Origin: Pelargonium tetragonum
Lineage: Eukaryota; Streptophyta; Magnoliopsida; Geraniales; Geraniaceae
Assembly: GCA_036897445.1 (NCBI GenBank)
Contig: JAYMTL010000005.1
Location: forward strand, 226,144 to 290,143
Direction of reading: 5' to 3'
DNA length: 64,000 nt
The position numbers and the translations under genes were made by a program. Positions 1 to 11,960 of this stretch are shown in pieces. The stretch's first letter is position 1. Each line of letters begins with the position of its first letter. The notes under the pieces are model-generated. The model worked only from the letters and a program-made list of their open reading frames with translations. It made no database searches and was not told the DNA's origin.

Positions 1-1330
1 GAGGGGCTCCTATACAGCCTATTCTTGTCTTGTTTGGGAGTTTAACTCGGGTATTCCCTTGTCAATCTAGTCCAGTCAGAACCTGGAGTAGTAACTTTAA
101 AAAGGTAAAAGGGTAGGAGTTTCTCTTAGGGCGCTCTAAAGAAGGCCTATTTCGAGGAGTAGGGATACACTTTAAATAGAACTAGGAGATAAGAGTCCCT
201 TGGGTCAAAGAAATAGGGTAATTACAAGTTTTAATCCAGGGAATGATAATAAGGAGGACTAAAACCTTGAAGAAATTTTCCGTAGTTGCAAGCAAGTTAG
301 TTTCTCTGGAATCAGGTCATTTTAGAAGTTAGTGATACAGGCATAAGTTTCCCCCTTCTTTTGAGATATAAGTAGGTTTTACAAGAGAAAGTGTTTTCCT
401 TAGTTCTTAGCTAGTTGAAAAGGGAATCCACTAAGTTAAGTGTTTCTTGTCTTGCTTACATTGAAAAAATGGATAATCAAGAAAGGGTTTAAGAAAGTTC
501 TTTTTTAGGCTTAGGGAAGTTAATTAATAGACAGTTCCTTGTTTCTAAGATTTCCATTTAATATAAGGCTTTCTAAAGTATATCTAAGGGAATGAATCCG
601 GGGTTTATTCCAGAATCTGTGTCACTAAAAGAAGTCAAACCTTTTATAGGAGTGCCCGAATAGGTTTTTACAAGAAATTAAGGTCTGGAGAATAAGAAAA
701 AATCTATATTAATATATTAAGAAAGGTATGAAGTTAAGAAGAGGGGTTTTTAGGTAGTTTCCTTGGTCCTTCTGATCCAGTTAACGAAGTAAGTTACAAA
801 GCTAAAGCAAGTCCTAGGTTTCTGGTGAAGAAGTAAAGCCTGTTTTCTGTTGCTGGTTATACTTTTTATTAATACTAAGTAGCTTAACCAACTAGAACTT
901 AAGGAATTTGGTACAAAGTCTTGGATATTGAGATAGGTACTAAGTGATTTTAGGGTAAAATCCTAACTAGTCAAGACCTAATAAATCAAAGAGATTTTGT
1001 TTAAAAGAAAAGTGAAATATCAAAAAATAAGGAGATAGATTTTTTAGAAGTGTTATGGGACTTGAATTCAGGTAGCTTTTTAGTTACTGTCTCTTTTGTT
1101 AAAGAAACTTAGGGAATCCAAAACTTTTAAGGATTGAAGATATATAATATGAAGGGTCTAGTCTAAGGAATTGAAGTTTAAACGGGGAAAGTTCCTTTAC
1201 TACATTTATCCCAACTGTGAATCAACTCCTTTTCTAAGTCTTATCTAAGCAATTTGGTAGATTGTTTAGAGTGTCTATAAACTTATTACCAACTGACTTA
1301 TAGAAATGACTTATAGAATTGAATAACTGA
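1..1330. other. Gene-free RIP-degraded tract with one repeat copy
   Basis: I see no coding frame or RNA gene. The only identifiable item is the repeat copy at 771-832, which matches 46475-46532. A/T runs and short words such as GGATTCC recur without obvious order. Confidence 0.6.
771..832 (+). repeat. Dispersed repeat, copy 1 (partner at 46475-46532)
   Basis: The first 41 bases match 46475-46515 at 39 positions. After a 4-base length difference, 819-832 matches 46519-46532 at 12 of 14. Of the four substitutions, three are exactly RIP-type: one CA to TA and two TG to TA, all with the mutated state in the 46 kb copy. The fourth is an A/T transversion. This copy is therefore the less mutated of the two. 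What the repeat encodes is not evident. Confidence 0.7.
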
Positions 1331-1380
1331 TATTGAATGACCTAAGCTCTTTACTAAAGAAAATAGGAAGATTAGCTATA

Positions 1381-2205
1381 GTTAAATGCAGTGACTTAGT
1401 AAACTAGCAAATGAAACTATAACCCATTAGACTATAACAACAATAAGTATAGTAAGCTACAAAAGAAGAATAACATTCAAACACTGCATAAGCTATTACG
1501 TTCTTTTCATAAACTCCCATAAGCATATAGCTCTTGTTCCTACCTTCTACTCCTAATAAAAGAGCTCCTACTCTCCTTGCTCCTATAACTCCTACAGTTC
1601 TTAGGGCTCCGGCTAGTGCTCTTGCTTCCTCTATAGCTGATAAAACAAGTCAGTAATAGTCAAATCTAAAACAAACGGATAAGAAGTTTAGGTCAAGTAA
1701 CTCAACCGAGGTAAGTCAAAAACAGAATCTAAAGAAGAAAATCTAGGTCATAAGAATAAGAAAGAGATTATAGTGCATGAATGCACATTCCAATAAATAC
1801 AAAGTGAACCTCCTTGACTCGGGAGCATAGACACTATCACGATCCTATTAAGCACGCTCCCTCCCAATCGATAAACCCTACAGGGCAAGAGGAATGTCCC
1901 TTAACAACTACACTCGCTACTATAGTAACCCATAAAATTCCGTTCTCTATCGAGTACCTGTATCCCCGACAAGGCATTAACTCCAGTTATAGCAGCAAGG
2001 ATTCCTAAAAAGAGGGACTTATTGTGAGTTCCAGTCAGTCTGTCCAGTCTCTCTAGCTGCTTTAACTAAATGAACAGGCCTGACTCTGTATTGTATTTGG
2101 TTAGTGCTTCCACTCTAGGAAAGTAATATAAACTGGAAGTTAGCCTCATTAGCCCATTCATTAATTAACAGAATTCTTAATCTTATTCCTGGATATTAAG
2201 TGTAA
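1381..2205 (+). pseudogene. Decayed ORF of the multi-copy family, copy A (Gag/Pol-like?)
   Basis: One frame can be followed from about 1381 to 2205. Between 1501 and 2160 it is broken by 13 stops, twelve TAA/TAG and one TGA (2071). The N-terminal third is Gln-rich if stops are read as former CAA/CAG. It is followed by an Ala/Pro/Thr/Leu-rich stretch (about 1555-1640) and a Lys/Ser/Asn-rich segment (about 1675-1800). At 1801-1830 the frame reads KVNLLDSGA followed directly by TAG. DSGA resembles the catalytic box of retropepsins, which would suggest Gag followed by protease. The block could instead align with the LITLPSYA box of the 34 kb copy, making DSGA a coincidence. After it the frame stays Arg/Tyr/Pro-rich to about 2160. 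There is no intact start and no convincing natural end. I am fairly sure it is a dead coding sequence and unsure of the family. Confidence 0.5.
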
Positions 2206-2209
2206 CTAT

Positions 2210-5200
2210 TTTAGGAATTGTAGCTTTGGTATCCACTAATTTTCCTTAGATTAGTTCTATTCTTTGTTTTGAGATTCCTTTGAGTAAGAGTATCGGATTT
2301 CCCTTAAGGCTCTTGGTAACTCTCTCAATTGTAGCTAATGGATTTAGGAGAACTGTAACTAGATTCTATTTGTTTTATTAGGAAAGTCATCATTCTTTTT
2401 AAAAGTTCCTGATAATAACGGATTCTAGTTTAGGTTTAGGAGTTCACAAGATTGTATTCTTTGGCTTTCCTTTTAAGTTTGTATTGAGAGTTTTTCCGGT
2501 TCTAAGGATTTTGATGAATAAAAGGAGTATGCAGAAAAAGTCATTAGTCTTTTTTAGGAGCCCTTTAGGGGTTTTTGTTCTTCTAGTGTAAGGTGTTTTA
2601 TCTAGAATACTACTATTTTGCCCTAACCTCCTAACCATTCTTGGTTACTCGGTAAGAGGGATTTGTCTATGTACTTAATTTACAAGGTTCGTAACCTCCT
2701 ATACGATTAGGGTTTATTTCCTCTTTAGCGATAAGAGCATAGCACATGAGGGATATGCTTTATTATAACGAGGATTCTAATTTTCTAATTACTTTGAGTA
2801 CTCTTGATTACGGGCAGGATACTTCCTAATAATCCTAGATAGTTACAAGGGAAGTACTAGCTACAAGAAGCCTGGGGATAGCTCCTAAGACAAACTAAGG
2901 AGTTTTGGTAAAAGAGGTCTGTTATTCCTATTCCAGTTTTTCTAGTTTTTAAAGAGTTCTATCTTATGGGATTTCTTTCCTTTTTAGTTTTTTAAGCAGG
3001 TAGATTCTAAAACATAGGAAAGCCTATAAGATAGAATTCGGATCTTTATAAGTATAAGTTTCTTCCCTTCCTACAAACTCCTGTTAATATACTCTGGGTG
3101 TCCGCAAATGAATCCATACAATTATAAGTTAACAAGAGCATACGCCCTTTAAGAGTTCACTTTGTGTTAGCTTCTCAATTTCTTTCTTAATTACAGTATT
3201 ATATACTTAAAAATTCTTACTCATCTCATGTAAAACTGAGTTTATCCTCTAAAACTTAGAATATCACATGACTTAACATACTAAGAGTAGACTCTATTTA
3301 GTTTAGCAGTGTAATATTTAGCAAAACAAGGTCTAAAACCCTTTATACGAAAAAGAAAGCGACTCAAGTTTACTAAATGAAAGATGTGCTGTATGGTAAA
3401 GAACGAGTTTTTAATAGAATAATATTTAGGTGTTAAACTAATCCAGAGGTACTATCTTTATGAAAGGGAACCAAAGGCCTTAGCTTGAATGTGGATTCCT
3501 ATATAATTGTAGGCTACTTTATCAAGGTATTTTAATAATAAAGATTAGGTATAAGGTATAACGGATGCAGGATATTCCTCCTTAAGTTGGTTTTGCTCTA
3601 GGATCATAGCTTAACCACCGTTTAAATGGGGTTGCTTTGTAGGCAATTAGTACTAGTATAGGATATTTTTAGCCTTATAGGAAAGGGACCCGGTTTAGTT
3701 AAAGGAATACTCGGCGTAACATAGAAAAGGGATCTAACGCTACAAATTCATGAGACATTGCTTTTACTGAAATTCCTATTTAGGGGAATATCGCTTAGCT
3801 GTTAGTAGTCAAACTCCGTGTTTTCCTATTTTTTTAAGAAATTGAAGCAAGCTTACATTGCAAACTTTTATTCTTTTTATAGGATCCCTAATATAACCAA
3901 GACTCTTTTGTCACCCTTATTTAATTTATAATTATAAGGAATTTCTTCTATTTCTTTTCCGTATGATGTCCTATATTATTAGTTTTAATAAAGAAATCCC
4001 GGTTTTTTACACTTGTATTGGATAAAGCTTATCGGGTCGAAAAAAGGGAATTACTTCTTATTTCAATGTTTTCTTTAACTTGGGTCTTGTTAACTGGGTA
4101 TTTTCTCGAGTTTGTAATAGTATATAGTAGAGTTTTTTAATTAAAGGCTAGCGGTTAGTAGTTTAACTCCTTGCTTTTTTCCGAGTTCTTGTTGTTCCGT
4201 AATCTGAGGAATAGTTTTCCTTAAAAGTAGCTAGATAATAAGAGAACCTTCCTTAGTACTTAAGTTCTATTATATTTAGATTTTTTATAGGATTTCTTCT
4301 TAAAAAAAGTTAATACTTAATTTCCGTAATATTCTATTTAGTCTTTACTAAAGCTCCCCTGTCTTAAAAAAGCTTTGTATAAAATTAGCTAGCAAAGGTT
4401 ATAACTATAGGATTACACGGAGAAATTTCGGGCCCTCCCTTAAGATTCTTTCTAATCAGGATTAGCCTTACTTAACTCGTTAAAAAAAGCTTCTATTATC
4501 ATTTCACGTAAAGACTTTGTTTCTAAGGCAAAGGCTTTTAACCTATGGCATTAACGAGCCCTGGCAATTTCTTAAAAATGTAAAACAAAAATCCTACACG
4601 AGGTGTGCTCTAGATATAGTTCTAGAAAAAAAGCCCTAAAATTGCTTTTGTAAAATAGCTAAACAACTTCTTCTAAGAGTTACTACAGCTAAAGTTTATT
4701 CTATAATAGATGTGCGGATTACTATATTTTTGAAAGTCAAGTTTTATAAGAAAGCGATTTTCATTTCAAGACTAGGAGCTTTTTGCTTTTATGGAATTCC
4801 AACCTTATTGTTTTTAATGAGTTGACCTAAGGTTATTTACTTTTCTTACTAACTAGGTATTGCCGCGAGAGAAAGATGAGTGTCAAAGATCTCTAGATTA
4901 AAAACGAAAGAATTAAGAGCCTTTATTAATTTAAAAGGAAGTAGGTAGCTTCCAATGTACCCAAACACCCGGAAAAGTTTTTGATTGAATAAAAGGACTT
5001 TTAATACCCCTTACTTAGGAAAACCACACCAAATTCAATTTGACTGTATATGCACGGGACTCTTTGTGTACCAAAATGAGTTCTTTCCAAGAGCATCTAC
5101 TTAGACTTGGGTGGATAGTATAAAAAAGAAAACCTAGGGCTTTCCTTTTATAAAAAAGCCTTGACTTTGCCTTTGTAAAGGGCCTGAGATAAGGAGAAAA

Positions 5201-5400
5201 TCTAATTAGCTATTAAGAGAGTAATATAGGGATCCTACTTAAAGGGGTCTCTATCACAACGCCGCTTCCTTTCAAGTTCTAGATTTCTACTTAGCCGGTT
5301 AGCCGGCTCTATAAATTCAAATGCACTAAATTGGGTTTCTTCTTTCTTTAAATAAATAGAAAGACCCTAATAAGGATAGGCTAAACAAAAGCTAACAAAG
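2210..5400. other. Gene-free RIP-degraded tract
   Basis: Strong TpA excess throughout; the reference count for the RIP signature (4261-4500) comes from here. I see no coding frame, RNA gene or clear repeat border. Confidence 0.6.
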
Positions 5401-5406
5401 ATTATA

Positions 5407-5473
5407 GAGCCTTGATTCGAACCTATGTCTTTCCGGGGTTGCAGCTCGTGTTTTAACGGATAAATTAGAGTCT
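5407..5473 (-). tRNA. Truncated tRNA(Cys)-like relic (anticodon GCA)
   Basis: On the minus strand there is a T-loop-like GGTTCGAATC, a loop reading CTGCAAC with anticodon GCA (plus-strand 5440-5442), and an upstream TTAAAACA resembling the D-loop of mitochondrial-type tRNA(Cys). The anticodon stem keeps three pairs with one A-C mismatch, which a G to A RIP change would explain; its outermost pair is also lost (A-G). The 3' half of the T-stem and the acceptor stem do not pair, so the gene is broken. It may be a nuclear copy of mitochondrial DNA or a chance resemblance. Confidence 0.3.
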
Positions 5474-5839
5474 TGGTAAGTTATAAGTTTAAGTAAGTTG
5501 TTGATATTCTGTTATCTTACTTCTTTTTTCTGGTAAGTGGGTTAGAGAAAGTAGTTCTTTATTAAAGCGATTTCCCGATTATTAATTTAATGAATAACTC
5601 TTAGATTCAAAAAAAGGGTACTCCTGACGGGGAGAGTTCTTTTCTATTTTATAAAAAGGCTTTGTGTTAAAAAAGGTAGCAACGTGCTCTTTTTTCTAGG
5701 AATATATACTCTACATTACGAAAGCCTTTCTTTTAGTAAAACGGAATGTCCTCATTCTAAAGTTCTTTCCATAACAAAAAGATGTTTCAAGTACAAATTT
5801 GTATTCTCTTTACTTTTTTCAATCTAGTAATCCTTAGCA

Positions 5840-6220
5840 TATGAACCCTGTTGAATCCTATTATTACTATTACTTCCTATTCATTTTACAAGACACGAGC
5901 CCTTGGGAGTACAACAAATTATACGAGGCGTAACCCAGAGGAAGGGTATACTATAATCCAAGACCCTTCTAATTTGACTAATTTGAAGTTAGTTTCGTCA
6001 CGGATCGGACATAATGTAGGGTCAGGGTCCTTTGCTCTAATCGAAGGGGATTCTAATAACTGACATATAAAGCAAGTCCTAATTGAAATGAAGGGCTCTC
6101 TCCTATGCTTGCTGAGCTTTCTGTTTCATTTCGAGGCTACGCAGTTATATTAATAATGATCCTGTATTTACTACGCAAAAGATATTCCTGTGTTTGCGCG
6201 AGTTTCTAGGGCAAAAAGCG
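5840..6220 (+). other. Pocket of milder decay, unidentified
   Basis: CpA and TpG are more frequent here than in the flanks. Frames are moderately open: one runs 5851-6063 from TTG, another 30-codon frame starts at ATG 5841, and a third (about 6075-6210) contains a hydrophobic stretch. No frame is long enough to be convincing, and I recognise no domain. It could be a short single-copy segment or a younger repeat that escaped heavy RIP. Confidence 0.25.
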
Positions 6221-6229
6221 TAAAGTAAA

Positions 6230-9200
6230 TATTAAAGCTTAAACTTAAAAGAGAACTTAAATAAAAACCTCTTTATTTATATTTATAGCTGCGAAACTTC
6301 TTACTCAGGGGCTAAGTCTAGCTTTAGTTTAGGAATATTCACGGAATAAATTATAAATGCAAATACTGGATGTATGCTGTTTTAAGAGTCTTATTATTTT
6401 TTTTTTTCAAGGGGTATTCTTTTGATTCCAAGTTCTAGTTAGAAGTAACTCGTATAAATTAAAGTCTAATTTATAGGCTTCCTACAGGGTTCCCCTAAGG
6501 AATTCTGGTTTTTGACTAAATACAAGAAAAACAACTTACCTATATCTGGGGGCTTTGCTATATAAAACTATATAGGAGCCGGCTCCTGGCAGGTTAATTA
6601 AAAAGAATAAATAGGGTGGAAAAGGACTCCTTATGCTCAATTTTTCTTGTGCCATTCCCTGACTGAGGTTAGGAGAAAATACCTTTCTATTTAGTTTAGT
6701 GGGCCCTGCCTTCTTATTCAACTTCTAAATGAAATCTTCAGCTCGGTGCTTTTGTCAGGGTAAGGTATAGGGCTGTGTTAACTCTTGCAGTGTAAAAATT
6801 GAAATTAGGAGCACTTTTACATAAAAAATAGGAAATTTCCCGGGAACCCTTACCTGATCCTATATACTAGCTTCCTCTTTTTACACTAGATTTTTAAGAA
6901 GCCCTGGATACGGGTCTCTCCAAAGGTCTATTGCCAAATATCAAAGTCTGTGACCTGCAAAAGGTCATTTTTGGAATGCTTTAAACAAATATAACCCTAA
7001 CCACAGGATCCGAATCAAGTTATACTTAAAGAAGCGTTTTTGTCCGAGAGGATACTTTATCAAAAATGAACGGGCTGCTCTATTGTTAAAAACTAGAAAA
7101 ACTTTTTATAAAGATAAAGCTTACCCTTCACCCATATACAAATATTAAATAAACCCAAAAGTAGAGGCTTACTTTAACTCGATTGTATTAAGGGATCGCA
7201 GGTTACCTGTTTTTTTGCAAGCTATTCCTTCAAATTGTATTTCTATTTTGTTTGTAGCTATGAAAGTTCTTCTATAAGCTTTTTGGTTTCGCCTTTTTTT
7301 AATAAAGTAATTGCTGTGCAGTAGCAAGCAGTTCCTTTTTTTTGACGACTGAACCCTTGTACGTAATCCTTTATTAAGGGATTCTACGCATGCTTCTACT
7401 CTTGATTGATTAAGCCGGAATCCGGATGACCTGAATTCTATTCTATGTTAACTGCAATTTCATTTCCATGGAAAACGCCAAATTTATATAGTAAAGTACT
7501 TAACAAACACAGCCCTCCAAGAAGAGCTCTTTTGAAAGTACCTATCCCAGTTAAGCCTAGGGTAAGCTTTTTCTCGAAAAGTATACCTCTTGCTTTTTGG
7601 TTAAAACACCCCTAAGTATATAACTGAAGCTCTTGGCGATATGCTGGAGGGGATTAAAGCCCAGTAAACCTGAGCATTCTTAACTCTCAAACTTTACTAT
7701 TCACTTAGTAATGCGTTATCCCCAGTCATGAAATTCATAAGCCTTTCTCAACTTGAATTGAAGCAAGTTAAAGTACAAGATTTTTGCTACCCCCATCAAG
7801 TAATCTTACTGCTAAAACATCCAGCTTCAACTGAAAGCGGGTTCGAATCGGGTCGGTTACTTTTTTGATATGAATACTCATATTACTTAAAAACTTGCTA
7901 TACTAATTAGAAGTTCGGCTAGGTGGATTTTCTTCATTTAGCCTACTCGACTGGGTCCCCGCTCCCATTGTCCTATTTACAGTACAAATAGTCGAAGCTT
8001 CTTAATTTTCTTTGACTTTATGGTGTTTGAACTATATAAAGTATAAGACAAAAAAGAATTTAATGCCTTTGAGACCAAACCTAGCAATAGAGAATTCTGG
8101 CTAAGGAAAACATATTATTACTAAACCCCTAGCTCAAAAAAGAGGATTATATAACTCTGTCTTAAAGGGGCCTTTTATTATCACTCAAAGTTACACGTTT
8201 CTCATGGGGTAGTAATTAGATAGCAACTCTATTTATTTGCAGGACAGTAGATCTCGAGTCGTAGTGTTCAGTATTTTAGGTCTATGCCCCAGGAATTCCA
8301 CTATAAGCAAGGGCCGGGTCAAGTAGATATAAGTGTACATTTTCGAAGCATAGGTTTTTACTATAAAAAGTCTATGAAAATAAAACAAAAAGAACCCGGT
8401 CGACTCAGCAAACCTTCTAGGGGATGCCCTTGTTTCTTTGTGAAAAGGAGCTCCAAAAGGAGGAATAGCTTCCCGTTAAAGGTTCTCCGTATTTAGGGCT
8501 TATTAGAATATAACCTTTTCAATTTTTTGTCTCTACTAACTTTCAAGACAAAGTTTTATCTAAAGTAGGGGCTTGCCAAGGTATTTTAGAGTTTCACCTG
8601 ACTGCAAAAATGCAATCTAACTAAATTACGAAGGGTCGAGAAGACGAGCGTACTTACAAGATATAATATCAAAAAGTACATACAAGCGGTGGCTATCCCA
8701 GGAATTTTGAATTCTTTATACTTAGAACTCCCCTATTTCAAATTGAGTGGAATATGTCAAGAGTAATACTAGCATAATGATAAAACCAAAAAAGTCTATA
8801 AAATACCTACCCAATTCTATAACTTACGCTATAAAAACTGCTTGAACCTTTCCTTCTAAATACCCGGCGCGGCGTGTTTTCAAAACCGGGAACTGGGGCA
8901 AATAACGAGTGTGTATATCCCTGTAAAATATATCTCATAGTTATACTTGTGTAATCAAAGAGACAGAAATAAAGGAAACTTGAATTTTCTTTTTCAAAGC
9001 AAATGTCTTAAAAAGGACTCGCCTAACTTTAGAATTTTTTAGTACTACACAGAGCTTGTAGTAATTGAAACTCGTCTGATGACGCTTGAAGTCAGTTTCT
9101 TGATTTATTAGATCTAGCATAATATCGTAAGAGCACCCAAACCAGAACTTATAGGCACTAAAAAGATTTTCTTGTCATAGAGGTAATACCGGATTTACAA

Positions 9201-10950
9201 AAGTACAAAACCCAAGGAATAGAAAAATGTTTATGGAGCAGGAGACTTCTTGAGTCAGATCCTAAATTTAGGAATAATATCTATGCCGGGTAAAACGGGA
9301 TCCCTTTTTTTAACTGTTGCTTATTAGTTTTATCCTCGACAAGATGCAAGTGTAGGATCCTTTACTTTATTTCTTTCTGGTAAACCCTATCTTTGAAACT
9401 TGTGGGGTTACTTTTAGATAGGTACTAATTGAGATTGGTAGATTCCGCGTGAACTTTTGTAAGGAATTTTAATAAATAATCGAGGAGCTTTTATAAAGGA
9501 GGCCGGCTAGAATAAAAAAAGCACTAGTTTTCATTTTAAATGGTACAGAATAAGAGAAAAGTGTCCTTATTCAGCTAGACATGCCTAAAAAAGCGAGGCT
9601 TCTTTAGAGTAGTAGTCTCGTATTGCTTCACTGCGCATGTACATTCCTTATAGGTTTGACTTCTTTCCTTCCCAAACCAAAAGTCTTGAGTAATAAAGCC
9701 AGGAAGTCTTCTTTAAACTTGAGCCCTTAGCCGTTATGCTTCTCTAAACTAATCGGGGGTCTTTTGCAGGGTATTCATAAAAGAAAAAGGTTTTATTTAC
9801 AAGATTTACAATAGGGAATAAAATGTAAATTCGCCTCGGGAATAGAAAGGAGTTCCCCTGTTTCCAATTCTGGAATAATAAAGACAGGAACTGAGGCTTC
9901 CTGGTTTTCGAGTAAGTCAAGTGAAAAGAGGTTCTGCTTTTCCTATTTATAAATAAGCCTTCTTGTTGCCCAGCGTTCTAGTTAGAGAAGCCCTAGAGCT
10001 AATATTAAGTTAGTAAATATGAAGGCAAGCTTTAGCTTGTATTGCTTACTTCTTTTAGTAGCCCCCAGGAATTTGGGATCTATAACTCTAAGGAAACCTT
10101 GACTTTTACAGGCGCTTTTAATTCTATATGAAATATTGGCTCTAAAAGCTTCAAATGGAACACTTTAATGAGCACCCTATTGTGATAAAGGGCATTCTAG
10201 ATATAGGATCGGGGTTATCTGATTTCATTCTCAACCTGTATTTGTTATCCTTTTTGTTTGAAAGTTATTTACTTAAAATGTGTAAAAAAACTAGGCTATA
10301 TATATAATTTAGTCGATTTTACTTGCTAATTTAAGAACGAGAAATCAAAAAGAAAAGATCCTTAGTCAAAAATTATCTATTAACTAATCCAGGAGCTTAC
10401 ATTAGTAGGCAATCTTTTTGTTTAATTTCAACGTTTTTTAAGGTAGAGGGAAGACTTAAAAGTTTTTTTTAATTAAAAGAACGACTCTAGTAATTAAAAA
10501 GCCTGCTTTAGGCTTCCTCTAAAGACTAAAGAAAAGCAAAGTTATGAATATTGGAATCTCAGGAAATAACTTTAATACTCTAAATAAAGCTGAGGAAACG
10601 GACGTTAGGTACAAAAAAGGTTTTTAGGCACACTTTCTAACATCTTCTCTATTCACTATCCCAGACCCAGATACTAAAGCAAGAACCTTCCCTATTGCTT
10701 GTCTGTAAAATAGCAACTCTCTTAGTTTTATTCCCTACATTTTAGTCCTTTAGAGCGGAGATTTCCTATTTGGAATTCCTAATCTACTTTAACTTAAAAT
10801 CCGGGCATAAGCAGAGGATTCCTCTTCATTCATTTACATTACAATAGTTTATTAAATGCTAAAGATAACGAATATGGCTTAATTTGAAAGGGCTTACTAC
10901 AAAATCTTCCCTTGTTCCAGGATATTAAGAAGCTCTAAAAAAAGTGTAAT
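6230..10950. other. Gene-free RIP-degraded tract
   Basis: No supportable gene. A T-arm-like sequence GGGTTCGAATCGGG lies near 7838-7851, but its stem has two mismatches that RIP would not explain. The open frame 8284-8496 (70 codons) is of chance length and shows no domain. Confidence 0.55.
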
Positions 10951-10959
10951 GATTCCAAA

Positions 10960-11960
10960 TATGAGATGCATAAACCCACGGATTTTTTGCTTCTTTTGAT
11001 TTGGCGTAACCGCGTTTAAAAACAGAGTCCCCTCCCCCTTTTCACTATTTCTACCTTTTCTCATCGAGTTTGTTTCTAGCGAGAGCTTGATTTCCCTCTT
11101 GCTGCCGGTAGAAAAGGGGGCGCTAAACCAGCCAAGCTGAAAGAAGACTTGGTTTCGAATTCCGCTTTCTGTTCTAGATTTCCCCGATTTCGATTTTGGA
11201 AAGGAAGCCTGTCTTTTCAGTTGTTTCGGATAAATCCAAAACACCTTAACTGGTTATCATTGCAACTCCGCTTTTCTAAGGACTAACCCAAGAAATGGGA
11301 TTAGTTTCTACCGTATAGCTTTCGGTGCATCTTCGCGTGGATACTCCTTTCTCAAGGGCCGGATTGTGGTCAACGGGCATCTCTCTGTCAGCATCCAGTG
11401 GCCTTCAAAGAGGTTCCCTCGTACAATCGCCTCGCAGTGAATAAGACTTATGATCTTAGCAGCTTAGTGGCTGTCTAGCTTCCGCCTATTTCATTAACAA
11501 ATGAGCCAAAGGGTTCTTCTAGAGTTCTTGTCTTATTCGTAGGCTAAGCGCTTTCAGCTTGCCCTCTTGCTTCAGGTATCCGCGGGACTAGTTACTAGCG
11601 CTTTTCCAAGCCCTGGTTTTGCGACGTCTCCCGCTTTCACTAGTCTTTCTCCGCATATGAATGTCGTCTTGTATCTTTTGTATGTTATTTCCTTACGGAC
11701 AGCTGTATCTGTATCTAATTGACAAGATGCCGAATCTTGCCACCAAGAGTTTTCCAAGTTCTTGGGTTGTAACAGCCTGCAACTTCCTAGAGCATAGTTA
11801 CCTGCGTAACATGTTTCTCGAAATTCTTTGTAAGCAGTCTAGTAAGAGTGTTCCTACAAAACTAAACTACTTTCTGAGGTGGTTCCACTTCCTGAGCGGA
11901 TTTCCTATCTAATCTAAGCGTATACGTATACCAGGTGCATGTCAAGATACTTGATGGTTA
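10960..11960. other. Non-RIP island of near-balanced composition
   Basis: About 1 kb differs sharply from its surroundings. In 11341-11580 I count TpA 13 and ApT 13, and CpA+TpG 26 against ApC+GpT 19, so there is no RIP signature, and G+C is visibly higher. Open frames are short: 11244-10897 on the minus strand from GTG (115 codons, C-terminal hydrophobic stretch), 11661-11912 on the plus strand (83 codons, several Cys, no clear cleavable signal peptide), and 11757-11572 on the minus strand (61 codons). None is recognisable. RIP spares single-copy DNA, so this may be a unique insertion, a remnant of a spliced gene or organelle-derived DNA. In some plant-pathogenic ascomycetes, lone effector genes lie in such settings, but no effector features are clear here. 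Confidence 0.5.

Noticed and set aside
7790-7860. tRNA(Trp)-like gene
   Set aside because: A TCA anticodon loop can be imagined, but the T-stem has two G-G mismatches, the loop is six bases and the acceptor stem does not pair.
11661-11912. Small secreted effector in the 11 kb island
   Set aside because: It has several Cys and a hydrophobic start, but no clear n/h/c signal-peptide layout, and it overlaps an opposite frame. I keep the island as a finding but not this gene call.
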